19,641 nt of DNA, from assembly GCA_937863215.1 (NCBI GenBank), contig CALMFQ010000540.1:1-19641 (forward strand), given 5' to 3'. The position numbers were made by a program, and so were the translations under genes. This DNA is from an uncultured Pseudomonadota bacterium (GTDB taxonomy: Bacteria; Pseudomonadota; Gammaproteobacteria; Burkholderiales; SCOH01). Shown here in pieces: positions 5,787-13,630 of this stretch. A model generated the notes under the pieces. It saw nothing but the letters and a program-made list of their open reading frames with translations. It ran no database searches and was not told the DNA's origin. Every line of letters starts with the position of its first letter. Within the stretch, counting starts at the first letter, position 1.

Positions 5787-7169
5787 ATGCAATTCCTCGC
5801 TCAATACGCGGACTGGGTTTATCTCGTCGCCGCCATCCTGTTCATTCTTGCGCTGAAAGGCTTATCCAGCCCGCTCGGCGCCAGCATGGGCAACCGTTAC
5901 GGCATGATCGGCATGGGCCTGTCGGTGCTGATCACCTTTGCTGTGGCGCCTAACCCCAATATCGCCCTGATCGTCGGCGCCATTGCTGCCGGTGCGGTAA
6001 TCGGTGGTTATCGCGCCAAAACCGTGGAAATGACCGCGATGCCGGAAACCGTCGCGCTGATGCACTCGCTGGTGGGTCTGGCGGCAGTGCTGATCGCGAT
6101 TGCCGCGGTGTTCCACGAAGGCGCAGCACACGATGGAGTCCACCGCTTCGAACTGTTCCTCGGCTGCTTCATCGGCGCCATCACCTTCACCGCTTCGGTT
6201 GTCGCTTACCTGAAACTATCGGGCAAGGCCGGCTCCAAGCCGCTCAAGGGCGGTTTCGTCAAGCCGCTGCAGATTGCCCTGGCACTGGCGATGATCGGCT
6301 TCGGCGTGCACTACTTCGCCAGCCAGAACCTGCAGTCGTTCATCATCATGACCGGTTTCGCCCTGGTACTCGGCTACTTCCTGATCGCCCCGATCGGCGG
6401 CGGCGACATGCCGGTGGTGGTATCGATGCTGAACTCCTACTCGGGCTGGGCCGCCGCCGGTATCGGCTTCACCCTCAACAACTCGGTGCTGATCATTGCC
6501 GGCTCGCTGGTGGGGTCGTCCGGTGCAATCCTGTCGTACATCATGTGTAAAGCCATGAACCGTTCGCTGATGAACGTCATCTTCGGCGGCATGGGCACCG
6601 GTGACGATGCGGCTGGCGGCGCTGCGGGTGAAACCAAGCAGAAGAACTACAAATCCGGCTCGGCCGAAGATGCGTCGTTCCTGATGTCCAACGCCGACTC
6701 GGTGATCATCGTTCCCGGTTACGGTCTGGCGGTCTCGCGCGCTCAGCATGCGCTGCAAGAGTTTGCTACCTTGCTGACCGAAAAAGGCGTCAACGTCCGC
6801 TACGCCATCCACCCGGTTGCCGGCCGTATGCCCGGCCACATGAACGTGCTGCTGGCCGAAGCCGAAGTGCCGTACGAGCAAGTGCTGGAAATGGAAGAAA
6901 TCAACTCCGACTTCTCCAACACCGACGTGGTGCTGGTGATCGGCGCCAACGACGTGGTCAACCCGGCCGCACTCACCGACAAGGCCAGCCCGATCTACGG
7001 CATGCCGATTCTGGAAGCGCACAAGGCGCGCACCGTGCTGATCGTCAAACGTTCGATGAGCGCGGGTTACGCCGGTCTGGATAACGATCTGTTCTACATG
7101 GACAAATCGATGATGATCTTCGGCGATGCGAAGAAAGTCGTGGAAGACATGATCAAGGGGCTGCATTAA
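5787..7169 (+). CDS. pntB: NAD(P) transhydrogenase subunit beta
   Basis: This 460-residue subunit carries the remaining membrane helices of domain II and the NADP(H)-binding domain III. MPETVALMHSLVGLAAV (85-101) contains His93, equivalent to the proton-channel histidine of E. coli PntB (His91). The C-terminal domain shows VPGYGLAVSRAQHAL (309-323), HPVAGRMPGHMNVLLAEA (342-359), IGANDVVNPAA (385-395) and KRSMSAGYAG (421-430), all NADP-site motifs. The linker at about 271-290 is rich in Gly, Ala, Asp and Lys, as expected between membrane and soluble parts. The enzyme uses the proton gradient to make NADPH from NADH. The gene ends 24 bases before an intrinsic terminator. Confidence 0.98.
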   Translation: MQFLAQYADWVYLVAAILFILALKGLSSPLGASMGNRYGMIGMGLSVLITFAVAPNPNIALIVGAIAAGAVIGGYRAKTVEMTAMPETVALMHSLVGLAAVLIAIAAVFHEGAAHDGVHRFELFLGCFIGAITFTASVVAYLKLSGKAGSKPLKGGFVKPLQIALALAMIGFGVHYFASQNLQSFIIMTGFALVLGYFLIAPIGGGDMPVVVSMLNSYSGWAAAGIGFTLNNSVLIIAGSLVGSSGAILSYIMCKAMNRSLMNVIFGGMGTGDDAAGGAAGETKQKNYKSGSAEDASFLMSNADSVIIVPGYGLAVSRAQHALQEFATLLTEKGVNVRYAIHPVAGRMPGHMNVLLAEAEVPYEQVLEMEEINSDFSNTDVVLVIGANDVVNPAALTDKASPIYGMPILEAHKARTVLIVKRSMSAGYAGLDNDLFYMDKSMMIFGDAKKVVEDMIKGLH

Positions 7170-7193
7170 GCGGCTGCGATCGGGTAAGACAAC

Positions 7194-7217
7194 AAGGGCC
7201 GCAGATGCGGCCCTTTT
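7194..7217. terminator. Intrinsic terminator after pntB, possibly bidirectional
   Basis: AAGGGCCGC (7194-7202), loop AGAT, GCGGCCCTT (7207-7215) and a T-run to 7217 form a 9-bp GC-rich stem. It sits between the convergent pntB and minus-strand lipoprotein genes. On the minus strand the symmetric AA bases give only a short T tail, so termination there is weaker. Confidence 0.85.
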
Positions 7218-7229
7218 GCTTGGTTGTGA

Positions 7230-7559
7230 TCAGGGGTCGCGCTTGAGTGGCAGATTGCCTTGCTGTAACTGACGTAGCACGGTGTATGGCAGCAACAGCG
7301 TGTCGCCAATCGCGCTCAGCGGCAGGCTGAGCAAATGTGCTGCGCTGACGGCGTTGGCATCGACCTCGCCGGGGCGGCTGAATGCCGATGCGCACAGATC
7401 GTAGCTGGCGCCGGCATAGATCGACGGTATGCTGTTGCAGTAGCTGCGGCGCGAAGTATCGAGCGCCGGCAACCGCTGCGGTTGGCAGGTGGTTTGCAGC
7501 GTGCCGCAGCCATGCAGCAGCGTTACGCATACCATTGCCATCCAGGGGCGAGTCGGCAT
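7230..7559 (-). CDS. Small YceK/YidQ-like outer-membrane lipoprotein (DUF1375)
   Basis: This 109-residue protein has a short hydrophobic N-terminus (MAMVCVTLLHGC) ending in a lipobox-like LHGC with Cys18 as the lipidation site; His at -2 is atypical. The body has YAGASYDL and ends with LPLSAIGDTLLLPYTV, the pattern of YceK/YidQ (DUF1375) lipoproteins, whose function is unknown. The open frame reaches 7709, but the upstream codons read as low-complexity Pro/Ala text. ATG 7559, with AGGA about ten bases upstream, places the signal peptide at the N-terminus; ATG 7541 is an alternative. It is convergent with pntB and divergent from the macro-domain gene. Four further cysteines after the lipid Cys would be free to form disulfides. 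Confidence 0.75.
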   Translation of the reverse strand: MPTRPWMAMVCVTLLHGCGTLQTTCQPQRLPALDTSRRSYCNSIPSIYAGASYDLCASAFSRPGEVDANAVSAAHLLSLPLSAIGDTLLLPYTVLRQLQQGNLPLKRDP

Positions 7560-7640
7560 CGGGTTGCTGTTCCTGGGCGAATTATTCCGTGCTGCCTTGG
7601 GGGCCGCGGCTGGCGGTGCGGCGGCAAGCCAATACCAATG

Positions 7641-7684
7641 CGGCTTCCAGCCTGTATATTGCCCAGCGTAGCAGGCTGGAGCCG
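7641..7684. repeat. Imperfect inverted repeat in the lipoprotein/macro-domain intergenic region
   Basis: TCCAGCCTG (7646-7654) and CAGGCTGGA (7672-7680) are perfectly complementary. With one bulged base the stem continues as CGGC (7641-7644) with GCCG (7681-7684). The 17-base loop begins with TATATT, a -10-like hexamer. It could be an operator or a leader hairpin for the macro-domain gene. Confidence 0.5.
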
Positions 7685-7753
7685 GCTTGGCCAGTTCGTG
7701 CGGCCACATCCATTGTCGGGCACTGGCGGTGCGCTACTGAAAAGGGAGGGGAG

Positions 7754-8278
7754 ATGCAGGCAGCGATTCGGATTGGCAACAGCGCAATCGAAGTATGGCA
7801 GGGCGACATTACCACGCTGCAGGTCGATGCCGTGGTCAATGCCGCCAATTCCAGTCTGTTGGGCGGCGGCGGAGTCGATGGTGCGATTCATCGCGCCGCC
7901 GGCCCCGGCCTGCTGGCTGAATGCCGTACGCTCGGCGGTTGTCCGACCGGCGAGGCCCGCTTGACCAAGGGCTATCGCCTGCCGGCCCGCTATGTGATTC
8001 ACACGGTTGGCCCGGTCTGGCAGGGCGGTGCACGGAACGAGGCCGCGTTGCTGGCGGCCTGTTATCGTAACAGCCTGAATCTGGCCGAGCGGCATGGCTT
8101 GCGCTCACTGGCATTCCCGGCGATTTCCTGCGGTGTGTACGGCTATCCGCTCGACGCCGCCTGCGCGCTGGCGGTGGCGACGCTGAAGCAGGAGCTGCTG
8201 TCTGCCCGGGCCATTGAACGGGTCGTGCTGGTGGCATTCAGCCCGGATATGGCGCGGCGCTTGAGCCGGATACTGTAA
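7754..8278 (+). CDS. Macro-domain protein, probable O-acetyl-ADP-ribose deacetylase (YmdB-like)
   Basis: This 174-residue single macro domain binds ADP-ribose. YmdB-type enzymes hydrolyse O-acetyl-ADP-ribose and can remove mono-ADP-ribose from acidic residues. GDIT at 17-20, VVNAANSSLLGGGGVDGAIH (27-46) and FPAISCGVYGYP (121-132) line the ligand pocket. Asn29 and Asp42 (in GGVDGAIH) are in the expected catalytic positions. The frame is open upstream to 7382, but ATG 7754 has GGGAGGGGAG just before it and gives the standard family N-terminus; the extension would run antisense to the lipoprotein. It is convergent with the amr operon, with 30 bases between stop codons. No ADP-ribosyltransferase partner is adjacent, so a toxin-antitoxin role is not suggested. 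Confidence 0.92.
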   Translation: MQAAIRIGNSAIEVWQGDITTLQVDAVVNAANSSLLGGGGVDGAIHRAAGPGLLAECRTLGGCPTGEARLTKGYRLPARYVIHTVGPVWQGGARNEAALLAACYRNSLNLAERHGLRSLAFPAISCGVYGYPLDAACALAVATLKQELLSARAIERVVLVAFSPDMARRLSRIL

Positions 8279-8312
8279 GGCTCCGGCCGGCGGCGCCGAC
8301 AATCCGGCTCAA
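8261..8312. terminator. Shared inverted repeat over two convergent stop codons
   Basis: TTGAGCCGGAT (8261-8271) and ATCCGGCTCAA (8302-8312) are perfectly complementary over 11 bases. They flank a 30-base GC-rich loop with further self-complementarity (CCGGCCGGCGGCGCCG). The left arm lies in the last codons of the macro gene and the right arm covers the amrS stop. It lacks T-runs. It is plausible as a bidirectional end-of-transcript structure. Confidence 0.5.
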
Positions 8313-9397
8313 AGTCGTTCATCGGCAATCCGGATCGGGATGCGCCGCCGGCCGAAATCGCCCTGTTGCCGGTCAAAGCGGCCGGCAATCGGTTCGCCGC
8401 ATCCGCACTGGCCGTTGTGCTGCAGCCGGTAATCGACGATCCGGTGCCAGTCGCGCACGATCAATGGCTGCTCGCAGGTCGGGCAATGCGTCGAGCCACC
8501 GTCGCGATCCACCACGTTGCCGGTGTAGACGTAACGCAGCCCCTTGCTTTGAGCGATTCGCCGCGCGCGCGTCAACGTCGCGGCCGGCGTGGCGCTCAGG
8601 TCGCGCAGCTTGTAATCCGGGTGAAATGCGGTGAAATGCAGCGGCACGTTCGGGCCGAGATTTTCGCCAATCCACTCGGTCATCGCATGCAATTCGGCGT
8701 CCGAATCGTTGAGGCCGGGAATCAGCAGGGTGGTGATTTCGTACCAGACATCGGTTTCATGCTGCAGATATTGCAGCGTTTCCAGCACCGGTTGCAGGTG
8801 CGCGCCGGTCTGTTTGACATAGAACTCGTCGGTGAATGCTTTCAGATCGACATTTGCCGCATCCATCCTGGCGTAGAAGTCGATGCGCGGTTCGGCATGC
8901 ATGTAGCCGGCGGTCACGGCCACGGTCTGGATGCCACGCTCGTGGCAGGCGTCGGCGACGTCCAGTGCGTATTCGGCAAAAATCACCGGGTCGTTGTAGG
9001 TGAACGCCACGCTTTTGCAGTTGTAGGCTGCGGCCGCCTCGGCAATCGCTTCCGGGCTGGCCTGATCCATCAGCGTATCCATTGCGCGCGATTTGCTGAT
9101 GTCCCAGTTCTGGCAGAATTTGCACGCCAGATTGCAGCCGGCGGTGCCGAAGCTGAGGATGCTGCTGCCGGGGTAAAAGTGATTGAGCGGCTTTTTCTCG
9201 ATCGGGTCGATACAGAAACCGGATGAGCGGCCGTAGGTGGTCAGCACCATGCGGTCGCCGAGCCGCTGGCGTACAAAACAGGCGCCGCGCTGGCCTTCGT
9301 GCAGCTTGCAGTCGCGCGGGCACAGATCGCACTGGATGCGACCGTCGTCGTTGAAATGCCAGTATCTGGCGGGGTGGTTGCTTGCTTGAACAGTCAT
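8309..9397 (-). CDS. amrS: AmmeMemoRadiSam system radical SAM enzyme
   Basis: This 362-residue radical SAM protein resembles pyruvate-formate-lyase activating enzymes. The [4Fe-4S] motif GCNLACKFCQNW has Cys88, Cys92 and Cys95 (CxxxCxxC). An N-terminal cysteine set, CDLCPRDC...GAC (23, 26, 30, 40), precedes it and may hold another metal. AFTYNDPVIFAEY (131-143) and LLIPGLND (224-231) are typical of the AmrS family. The C-terminal tail has CPTC (305-308) and CGC (331-333), a zinc-ribbon-like or accessory-cluster arrangement. The gene is third in the minus-strand operon, 82 bases after amrA, with AAGGG before ATG 9397. The reaction it catalyses is not established; no glycyl-radical enzyme gene is adjacent. 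Confidence 0.95.
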   Translation of the reverse strand: MTVQASNHPARYWHFNDDGRIQCDLCPRDCKLHEGQRGACFVRQRLGDRMVLTTYGRSSGFCIDPIEKKPLNHFYPGSSILSFGTAGCNLACKFCQNWDISKSRAMDTLMDQASPEAIAEAAAAYNCKSVAFTYNDPVIFAEYALDVADACHERGIQTVAVTAGYMHAEPRIDFYARMDAANVDLKAFTDEFYVKQTGAHLQPVLETLQYLQHETDVWYEITTLLIPGLNDSDAELHAMTEWIGENLGPNVPLHFTAFHPDYKLRDLSATPAATLTRARRIAQSKGLRYVYTGNVVDRDGGSTHCPTCEQPLIVRDWHRIVDYRLQHNGQCGCGEPIAGRFDRQQGDFGRRRIPIRIADERL

Positions 9398-9479
9398 GTC
9401 GGCCCTTTCCAGTCATGCATCGGTGGGCGCGGGGATTGTTATTGCTGTTGCCGCGACGTGTATCGATGGTGCTACACGT

Positions 9480-10040
9480 TTATTGTTCCGCTCCGGTTTC
9501 CTGCCATTTCTGTACCGTGTAGCGCGACAGATGCAGCGATTCCGACCAGTAATCGGCCGGCAAGCCGGCTTTGCGTTTCAGGTGCGCCATAAAGACTTCG
9601 GCTTGCGGCAGCTGTTCCCACACCTGGGGCAGGAATGTCGCACGGCGGCCGCGATCTTCCAGAATCACGCCGTCGATGCCGGGTCGCAGTTGCGCCAGCG
9701 CATCCGCTGCGTCGGTAAAGCCGAGCGGTTGCGGTGCCGACAGCAGCGATACTTCGACCCGCGTGGCGCCGAGTTCCTCCGGCGTTAGCGGCGCAAAGCG
9801 CGGATCGCGCAGCGCTGCGGCGACCGCGTTGGCCTGCACGTCCTGCAGTAACGGCCGCCACGCTTCCAGGCTGCCGATGCAGCCGCGCAACTCGCCGCTT
9901 TGTGTCAGGGTGACGAACGTCGCACCCGGCTGTACCAATTGCGGGTGGTCGATTGCGGCGCTGACCGCCAGCGGCTGCCCCAGCGCGGCATGGATGCTGG
10001 CGCGCGCCAGTTGCAGCAGCGTCGGCCCGAGCGCCTGCAT
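9480..10040 (-). CDS. amrA: AmmeMemoRadiSam system protein A (AMMECR1 domain)
   Basis: This 186-residue AMMECR1-domain protein is homologous to human AMMECR1, which is linked to Alport syndrome with midface hypoplasia. The invariant LRGCIGSLE lies at residues 51-59 and includes Cys54. DPRFAPLTPEEL (79-90) and ATFLPQVWEQLP (residues about 134-145) are also typical. The start codon shares its A with the amrB stop (TGATG), so translation is probably coupled. No enzymatic activity has been settled for the family. The fold and the conserved Cys suggest a small-molecule or metal role together with AmrB and AmrS, which is inference. Confidence 0.95.
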   Translation of the reverse strand: MQALGPTLLQLARASIHAALGQPLAVSAAIDHPQLVQPGATFVTLTQSGELRGCIGSLEAWRPLLQDVQANAVAAALRDPRFAPLTPEELGATRVEVSLLSAPQPLGFTDAADALAQLRPGIDGVILEDRGRRATFLPQVWEQLPQAEVFMAHLKRKAGLPADYWSESLHLSRYTVQKWQETGAEQ

Positions 10041-10840
10041 CAGGCTGCCTCGCAGAACGCGAACGAGGCATAGCCGACTACGCGTTCCTTGTCGCCGGCG
10101 GTATCGCCGGAGTTACGCAAGTCCAGCAGGTACGGCTGCATCCGGTGCCGCTGCGCGACGCTCAGCAGGCCCTGGATCGGCGTCGCACCGCAGGCCTGGT
10201 TGTGGCCGAATTGCTGGTTCAGTTCGAGAATGGTTTGCGTGGTGTCGGCATCGACCCGCTGCGCCAGCGGGTACGGCAGGTAATGCGACAGGTCGGAGCT
10301 GATTACCAGCAAGGTTTCCGAGCCACCCCAGACCTGCTCCAGTACCTCCGCGACCTGTTCCGGGCTGGCATCGCCGACTGCCAGCGGGATCAGCGTGAAA
10401 TGATCCAGCACCCGCTGCAGGAATGGCAGCTGCACCTCCAGCGAATGCTCCAGCGCGTGCGCTGCCGCGTTGACGCTGACTTGCGCTAGCGCTTCCAGTT
10501 GCTTGCAGGCGTTGACGTCGAGCGGTACGGTGCCGAGCGGGGTGGCGAATGCTTCGCCTCCCGGCAGCGCCAAGCCCTTGATCGGTACCCGGTGCACCGG
10601 GCCGAGCAGTACCACCCGGCTGATTTCCGCATGCAGCGGACGCAACAGCGTATATGCCGAAGCCGCCACTGCGCCGGAATACACATATCCGGCATGCGGA
10701 ACGATGATGGCTTTGGGCGGGCGCGGCAGCTTGATTTCCTGGCGGCAATCGATGAGGAAATTGCCGATGGTACGGCTCAGTTCGTCAGCCTGGCTGGGAT
10801 AGAAGGCTCCCGCTACCGCTGCACGTCGTATGAGTCCCAT
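10040..10840 (-). CDS. amrB: AmmeMemoRadiSam system protein B (Memo-like)
   Basis: This 266-residue protein of the Memo family has a fold related to class III (LigB-type) non-heme iron dioxygenases. Human MEMO1 has been reported to bind copper or iron. Candidate metal residues are His49 in VPHAGYVYSG, His83 in LGPVHR and His186 in SSDLSHY, with EHSLEVQ at 131-137 and Cys217 in ACGATPI. The C-terminal cysteine of human MEMO1 (Cys244) is replaced here by the bacterial-type LRNSGDTAGD segment. It is the first gene of the minus-strand operon, with AGGAG seven bases before ATG 10840. It is divergent from mnmG over 275 bases. Confidence 0.95.
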   Translation of the reverse strand: MGLIRRAAVAGAFYPSQADELSRTIGNFLIDCRQEIKLPRPPKAIIVPHAGYVYSGAVAASAYTLLRPLHAEISRVVLLGPVHRVPIKGLALPGGEAFATPLGTVPLDVNACKQLEALAQVSVNAAAHALEHSLEVQLPFLQRVLDHFTLIPLAVGDASPEQVAEVLEQVWGGSETLLVISSDLSHYLPYPLAQRVDADTTQTILELNQQFGHNQACGATPIQGLLSVAQRHRMQPYLLDLRNSGDTAGDKERVVGYASFAFCEAA

Positions 10841-11050
10841 GATTTGTCTCCTGGCCGCTCTGTGGGCGGCTCATGCGTTGGTACGAACCGTTGCGCTACC
10901 GAATAACCCTGATATGGGGACAGCCATGCGCAATGCAAGTTCAGAAAATAATGTTAGCCGCTGCCGCCGGACGATGCTGCTCCGCTTGTCGTCTGTGCTG
11001 GCAAGGTATTGATAAGGCAATGATTTGATTGTCAATCGTTGCGATTGATG

Positions 11051-11080
11051 CTGACGTCGGCTGGCGTTTTCGCGTAGAAT
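11051..11080 (+). promoter_or_regulatory. Candidate promoter of the mnmG-rsmG-parAB operon
   Basis: CTGACG at 11051-11056 and TAGAAT at 11075-11080 (5 of 6 matches to the -10 consensus) are spaced by 18 bases and lie about 36 bases before the mnmG ATG. A short dyad, CAATCG-ttg-CGATTG, at 11033-11047 sits just upstream and could be an operator. I saw no DnaA-box cluster in the 275-base amrB-mnmG interval. Confidence 0.55.
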
Positions 11081-11115
11081 GTGCGCCCTTCGCTTTTCAG
11101 CCCGGAATGCCTTCC

Positions 11116-12999
11116 ATGCTTTACCCCACCAGATTCGACGTGATTGTTGTCGGCGGCGGCCATGCTGGCACCGAAGCCGCTCTGGCTGCGGCGCGCATGG
11201 GCGTACAGACTCTGTTGCTGACGCACAATATCGAAACGCTGGGGCAGATGTCGTGCAATCCGTCGATCGGCGGCATCGGCAAGGGCCATCTGGTCAAGGA
11301 AGTCGATGCACTCGGAGGCGCGATGGCGCTGGCCACGGACATCGGCGGCATTCAGTTCCGCACCCTCAATTCGAGCAAGGGGCCGGCGGTACGCGCCACC
11401 CGTGCCCAGGCCGACCGGGTGTTGTACAAGGCGGCGATTCGTTCGATGCTGGAAAATCAGCCGAATTTGACGCTATTCCAGGCGGCCGTTGACGATATTT
11501 CTGTCAGCGGCGATCGTGTGACCGGTGTCGTCACCCAGCTGGGTCTGCGCTTTGACGCACCAACCGTGGTGCTGACCGCCGGCACCTTTCTCGCCGGTCT
11601 GATCCACGTCGGCCTGCAGAATTACCAGGCAGGGCGTGCTGGCGATCCGGCGGCGGTATCGCTGGCGGCGCGGCTGCGTGAGCTGAACTTGCCGGTTGGC
11701 CGGCTGAAAACCGGCACCCCGCCGCGCATCGACGGCCGCACCATCGACCGCAGCGTGATGGGCGTACAGCCGGGCGACGACCCGGAGCCGGTATTCTCCT
11801 ATCGCGGCAACCGCGCCATGCATCCGCAGCAATTGCCTTGCTGGGTAACGCACACCAACGAAAAAACCCACGAAATCATCCGCAGCGGGCTGGATCGCTC
11901 GCCGATGTACACCGGCGTGATCGAAGGCGTCGGCCCGCGCTATTGCCCGTCGATCGAAGACAAGATTCACCGTTTTGCCGACAAGGCCAGCCACCAGATT
12001 TTCCTGGAGCCGGAAGGTCTGCAGACCAACGAAATCTACCCCAACGGTATCTCCACCAGCCTGCCGTTCGATGTGCAGCTGGCGCTGGTGCGCTCGATGA
12101 AAGGGCTGGAAAACGCGCACATCCTGCGCCCCGGCTATGCCATCGAGTACGACTATTTCGATCCGCGCAATCTCAAATCCAGCCTGGAAACCAAGTCGAT
12201 CCACGGTTTGTTCTTCGCTGGTCAGATCAATGGCACCACCGGCTATGAAGAAGCAGCGGCGCAGGGCTGCCTGGCCGGTATCAATGCCGGCTTGCAGGTA
12301 CAGGGCAAGGAAAGCTGGTGCCCGGCACGCGATGAGGCCTATCTCGGCGTGCTGGTGGACGACCTGATTACCCGTGGCGTGACCGAGCCGTACCGCATGT
12401 TCACCAGCCGCGCCGAATTCCGTCTGCAGTTGCGTGAAGACAATGCCGATATGCGCCTGACCGACGCCGGCCGCAAGCTCGGCGTGGTAGGGGATGCGCA
12501 ATGGGATATGTTCTGCCGCAAGCGCGATGCGGTGGCGGCCGAGCTGGAACGGCTCAAGTCCACCTGGATCAATCCACGCGTATTGCCGCAGGCCGACGCC
12601 GAAAGAGTCTTGGGGCAGGGGATCGAGCGGGAGTACAATCTGCGCGATTTGCTGCGCCGGCCGAACGTGAGCTATGCCGCGCTGATGACTCTGCCGGGTG
12701 CCGGTGAGGCAGTGGCTGAGGCGGTGGTGGCGGAGCAGGTGGAGATCCAGGTCAAGTACGAAGGCTATATCAATCGCCAGATCGACGAAGTGGCGCGCCG
12801 CGAAGGTATCGATGACGTAGCGCTGCCACCGGATATGGATTATTCGCAGGTGGTCGGTCTGTCGAAAGAGGTGCAGCAGAAGCTCGGCAAGCACCGCCCG
12901 GAAACCCTGGGGCAAGCGTCGCGTATTTCCGGCATCACTCCGGCGGCGATCGGTTTGCTGCTGGTGCACCTGAAACGCTGTGGAAAGCAGCCGGCATGA
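11116..12999 (+). CDS. mnmG: tRNA U34 carboxymethylaminomethyl modification enzyme MnmG (GidA)
   Basis: This 627-residue FAD-dependent enzyme works with the GTPase MnmE to install carboxymethylaminomethyl or aminomethyl groups at wobble U34 of certain tRNAs, using methylene-tetrahydrofolate. The dinucleotide fold VVGGGHAGTEAA (11-22), QMSCNPSIGGIGKGHLVKEVDALGG (from 44) with Cys47, THTNEKTHEIIR, GPRYCPSIEDK and GQINGTTGYEEAAAQG are all present. Length equals E. coli MnmG within two residues. The frame extends upstream to 11029, but ATG 11116 gives the MxYPxxFDVIVVGGGHAG start known in the family. Its ribosome site is weak. The stop overlaps the rsmG ATG (ATGA), so the two are coupled. Confidence 0.98.
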   Translation: MLYPTRFDVIVVGGGHAGTEAALAAARMGVQTLLLTHNIETLGQMSCNPSIGGIGKGHLVKEVDALGGAMALATDIGGIQFRTLNSSKGPAVRATRAQADRVLYKAAIRSMLENQPNLTLFQAAVDDISVSGDRVTGVVTQLGLRFDAPTVVLTAGTFLAGLIHVGLQNYQAGRAGDPAAVSLAARLRELNLPVGRLKTGTPPRIDGRTIDRSVMGVQPGDDPEPVFSYRGNRAMHPQQLPCWVTHTNEKTHEIIRSGLDRSPMYTGVIEGVGPRYCPSIEDKIHRFADKASHQIFLEPEGLQTNEIYPNGISTSLPFDVQLALVRSMKGLENAHILRPGYAIEYDYFDPRNLKSSLETKSIHGLFFAGQINGTTGYEEAAAQGCLAGINAGLQVQGKESWCPARDEAYLGVLVDDLITRGVTEPYRMFTSRAEFRLQLREDNADMRLTDAGRKLGVVGDAQWDMFCRKRDAVAAELERLKSTWINPRVLPQADAERVLGQGIEREYNLRDLLRRPNVSYAALMTLPGAGEAVAEAVVAEQVEIQVKYEGYINRQIDEVARREGIDDVALPPDMDYSQVVGLSKEVQQKLGKHRPETLGQASRISGITPAAIGLLLVHLKRCGKQPA

Positions 13000-13628
13000 G
13001 CGACACTGATCTGGTGCGGCAACTGCAACAGGGTATCGATGCGCTCGGGTTGCAGATCGATATCGCGGTGCAGCGCAAGCTGCTCGACTATATTCTGTTG
13101 CTGGACAAGTGGAACAAGGTTTACAGCCTGACCGCGGTGCGCGAGCCGGAACGCATGATCGGCCTGCATCTGCTCGACTGCCTGGCGATCCTGCCGCACA
13201 TCGAAGCGCGGCGCGTGCTGGATGTCGGCTCTGGTGGCGGCATGCCGGGTATCATTCTGGCAATCTGCCATCCCGGCTGGCAGGTTGCGATGATTGACAG
13301 TAACAGCAAGAAAACCGGTTTCCTGCAGCAGGCAGTCATCAGCCTGCAACTGGCGAATGTTGAAGTGATTACCGGTCGCGTCGAGCAATACCGGCCGGCG
13401 CAGCCGTTTGATCTGATCACCTCGCGCGCGTTCGCCGATCTGGGCGATTTTGTCGCGTTGTCGCAGCATCTGCTGGCGGCCGATGGCTGCTATGCGGCGA
13501 TGAAAGGTGTCTATCCGCAGGATGAAATGACCCGGCTGCCGGCCGGGTTTGCTGTAACTGAAGTGGTCCCCCTGCATGTGCCGGGGCTCGATGCCGAACG
13601 GCATCTGGTAAGAATACGGGCGGCGTGA
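12996..13628 (+). CDS. rsmG: 16S rRNA (guanine-N7) methyltransferase RsmG (GidB)
   Basis: This 210-residue Rossmann-fold SAM-dependent enzyme methylates N7 of G527 (E. coli numbering) of 16S rRNA. Loss of RsmG in other bacteria gives low-level streptomycin resistance. LLDKWNKVYSLTAVR (35-49) is the family N-terminal helix, VLDVGSGGGMPGI (74-86) is the SAM-binding loop, and MIDSNSKKTGFLQQ follows at the acidic ribose-binding residue. TSRAFADL is the later conserved segment. The start overlaps the mnmG stop by four bases, and the stop lies next to the parA start. This mnmG-rsmG-parA-parB arrangement is common in proteobacteria. Confidence 0.97.
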   Translation: MSDTDLVRQLQQGIDALGLQIDIAVQRKLLDYILLLDKWNKVYSLTAVREPERMIGLHLLDCLAILPHIEARRVLDVGSGGGMPGIILAICHPGWQVAMIDSNSKKTGFLQQAVISLQLANVEVITGRVEQYRPAQPFDLITSRAFADLGDFVALSQHLLAADGCYAAMKGVYPQDEMTRLPAGFAVTEVVPLHVPGLDAERHLVRIRAA

Positions 13629-13630
13629 CG

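Noticed and set aside
7560..7709. N-terminal extension of the minus-strand lipoprotein to 7709
   Set aside because: The extra 50 residues are Pro/Ala/Trp-rich with no family similarity and would bury the signal peptide in the middle of the protein.
7754..8278. Macro-domain protein as an antitoxin of a DarT-like ADP-ribosylation toxin
   Set aside because: No toxin-like ADP-ribosyltransferase is adjacent, and the sequence follows the YmdB type rather than a DarG N-terminal fusion.
11094..11108. Partial second copy of the riboswitch palindrome arm (TTTTCAGCCCGGAATG before mnmG)
   Set aside because: About 15 bases match 2117-2132 with one difference, but the similarity stops there and no opposite arm follows. 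Most likely chance.
10841..11115. Possible oriC beside mnmG
   Set aside because: No cluster of TTATCCACA-like DnaA boxes and no AT-rich unwinding region is visible; only single weak resemblances occur. The interval holds amrB and mnmG promoter regions.
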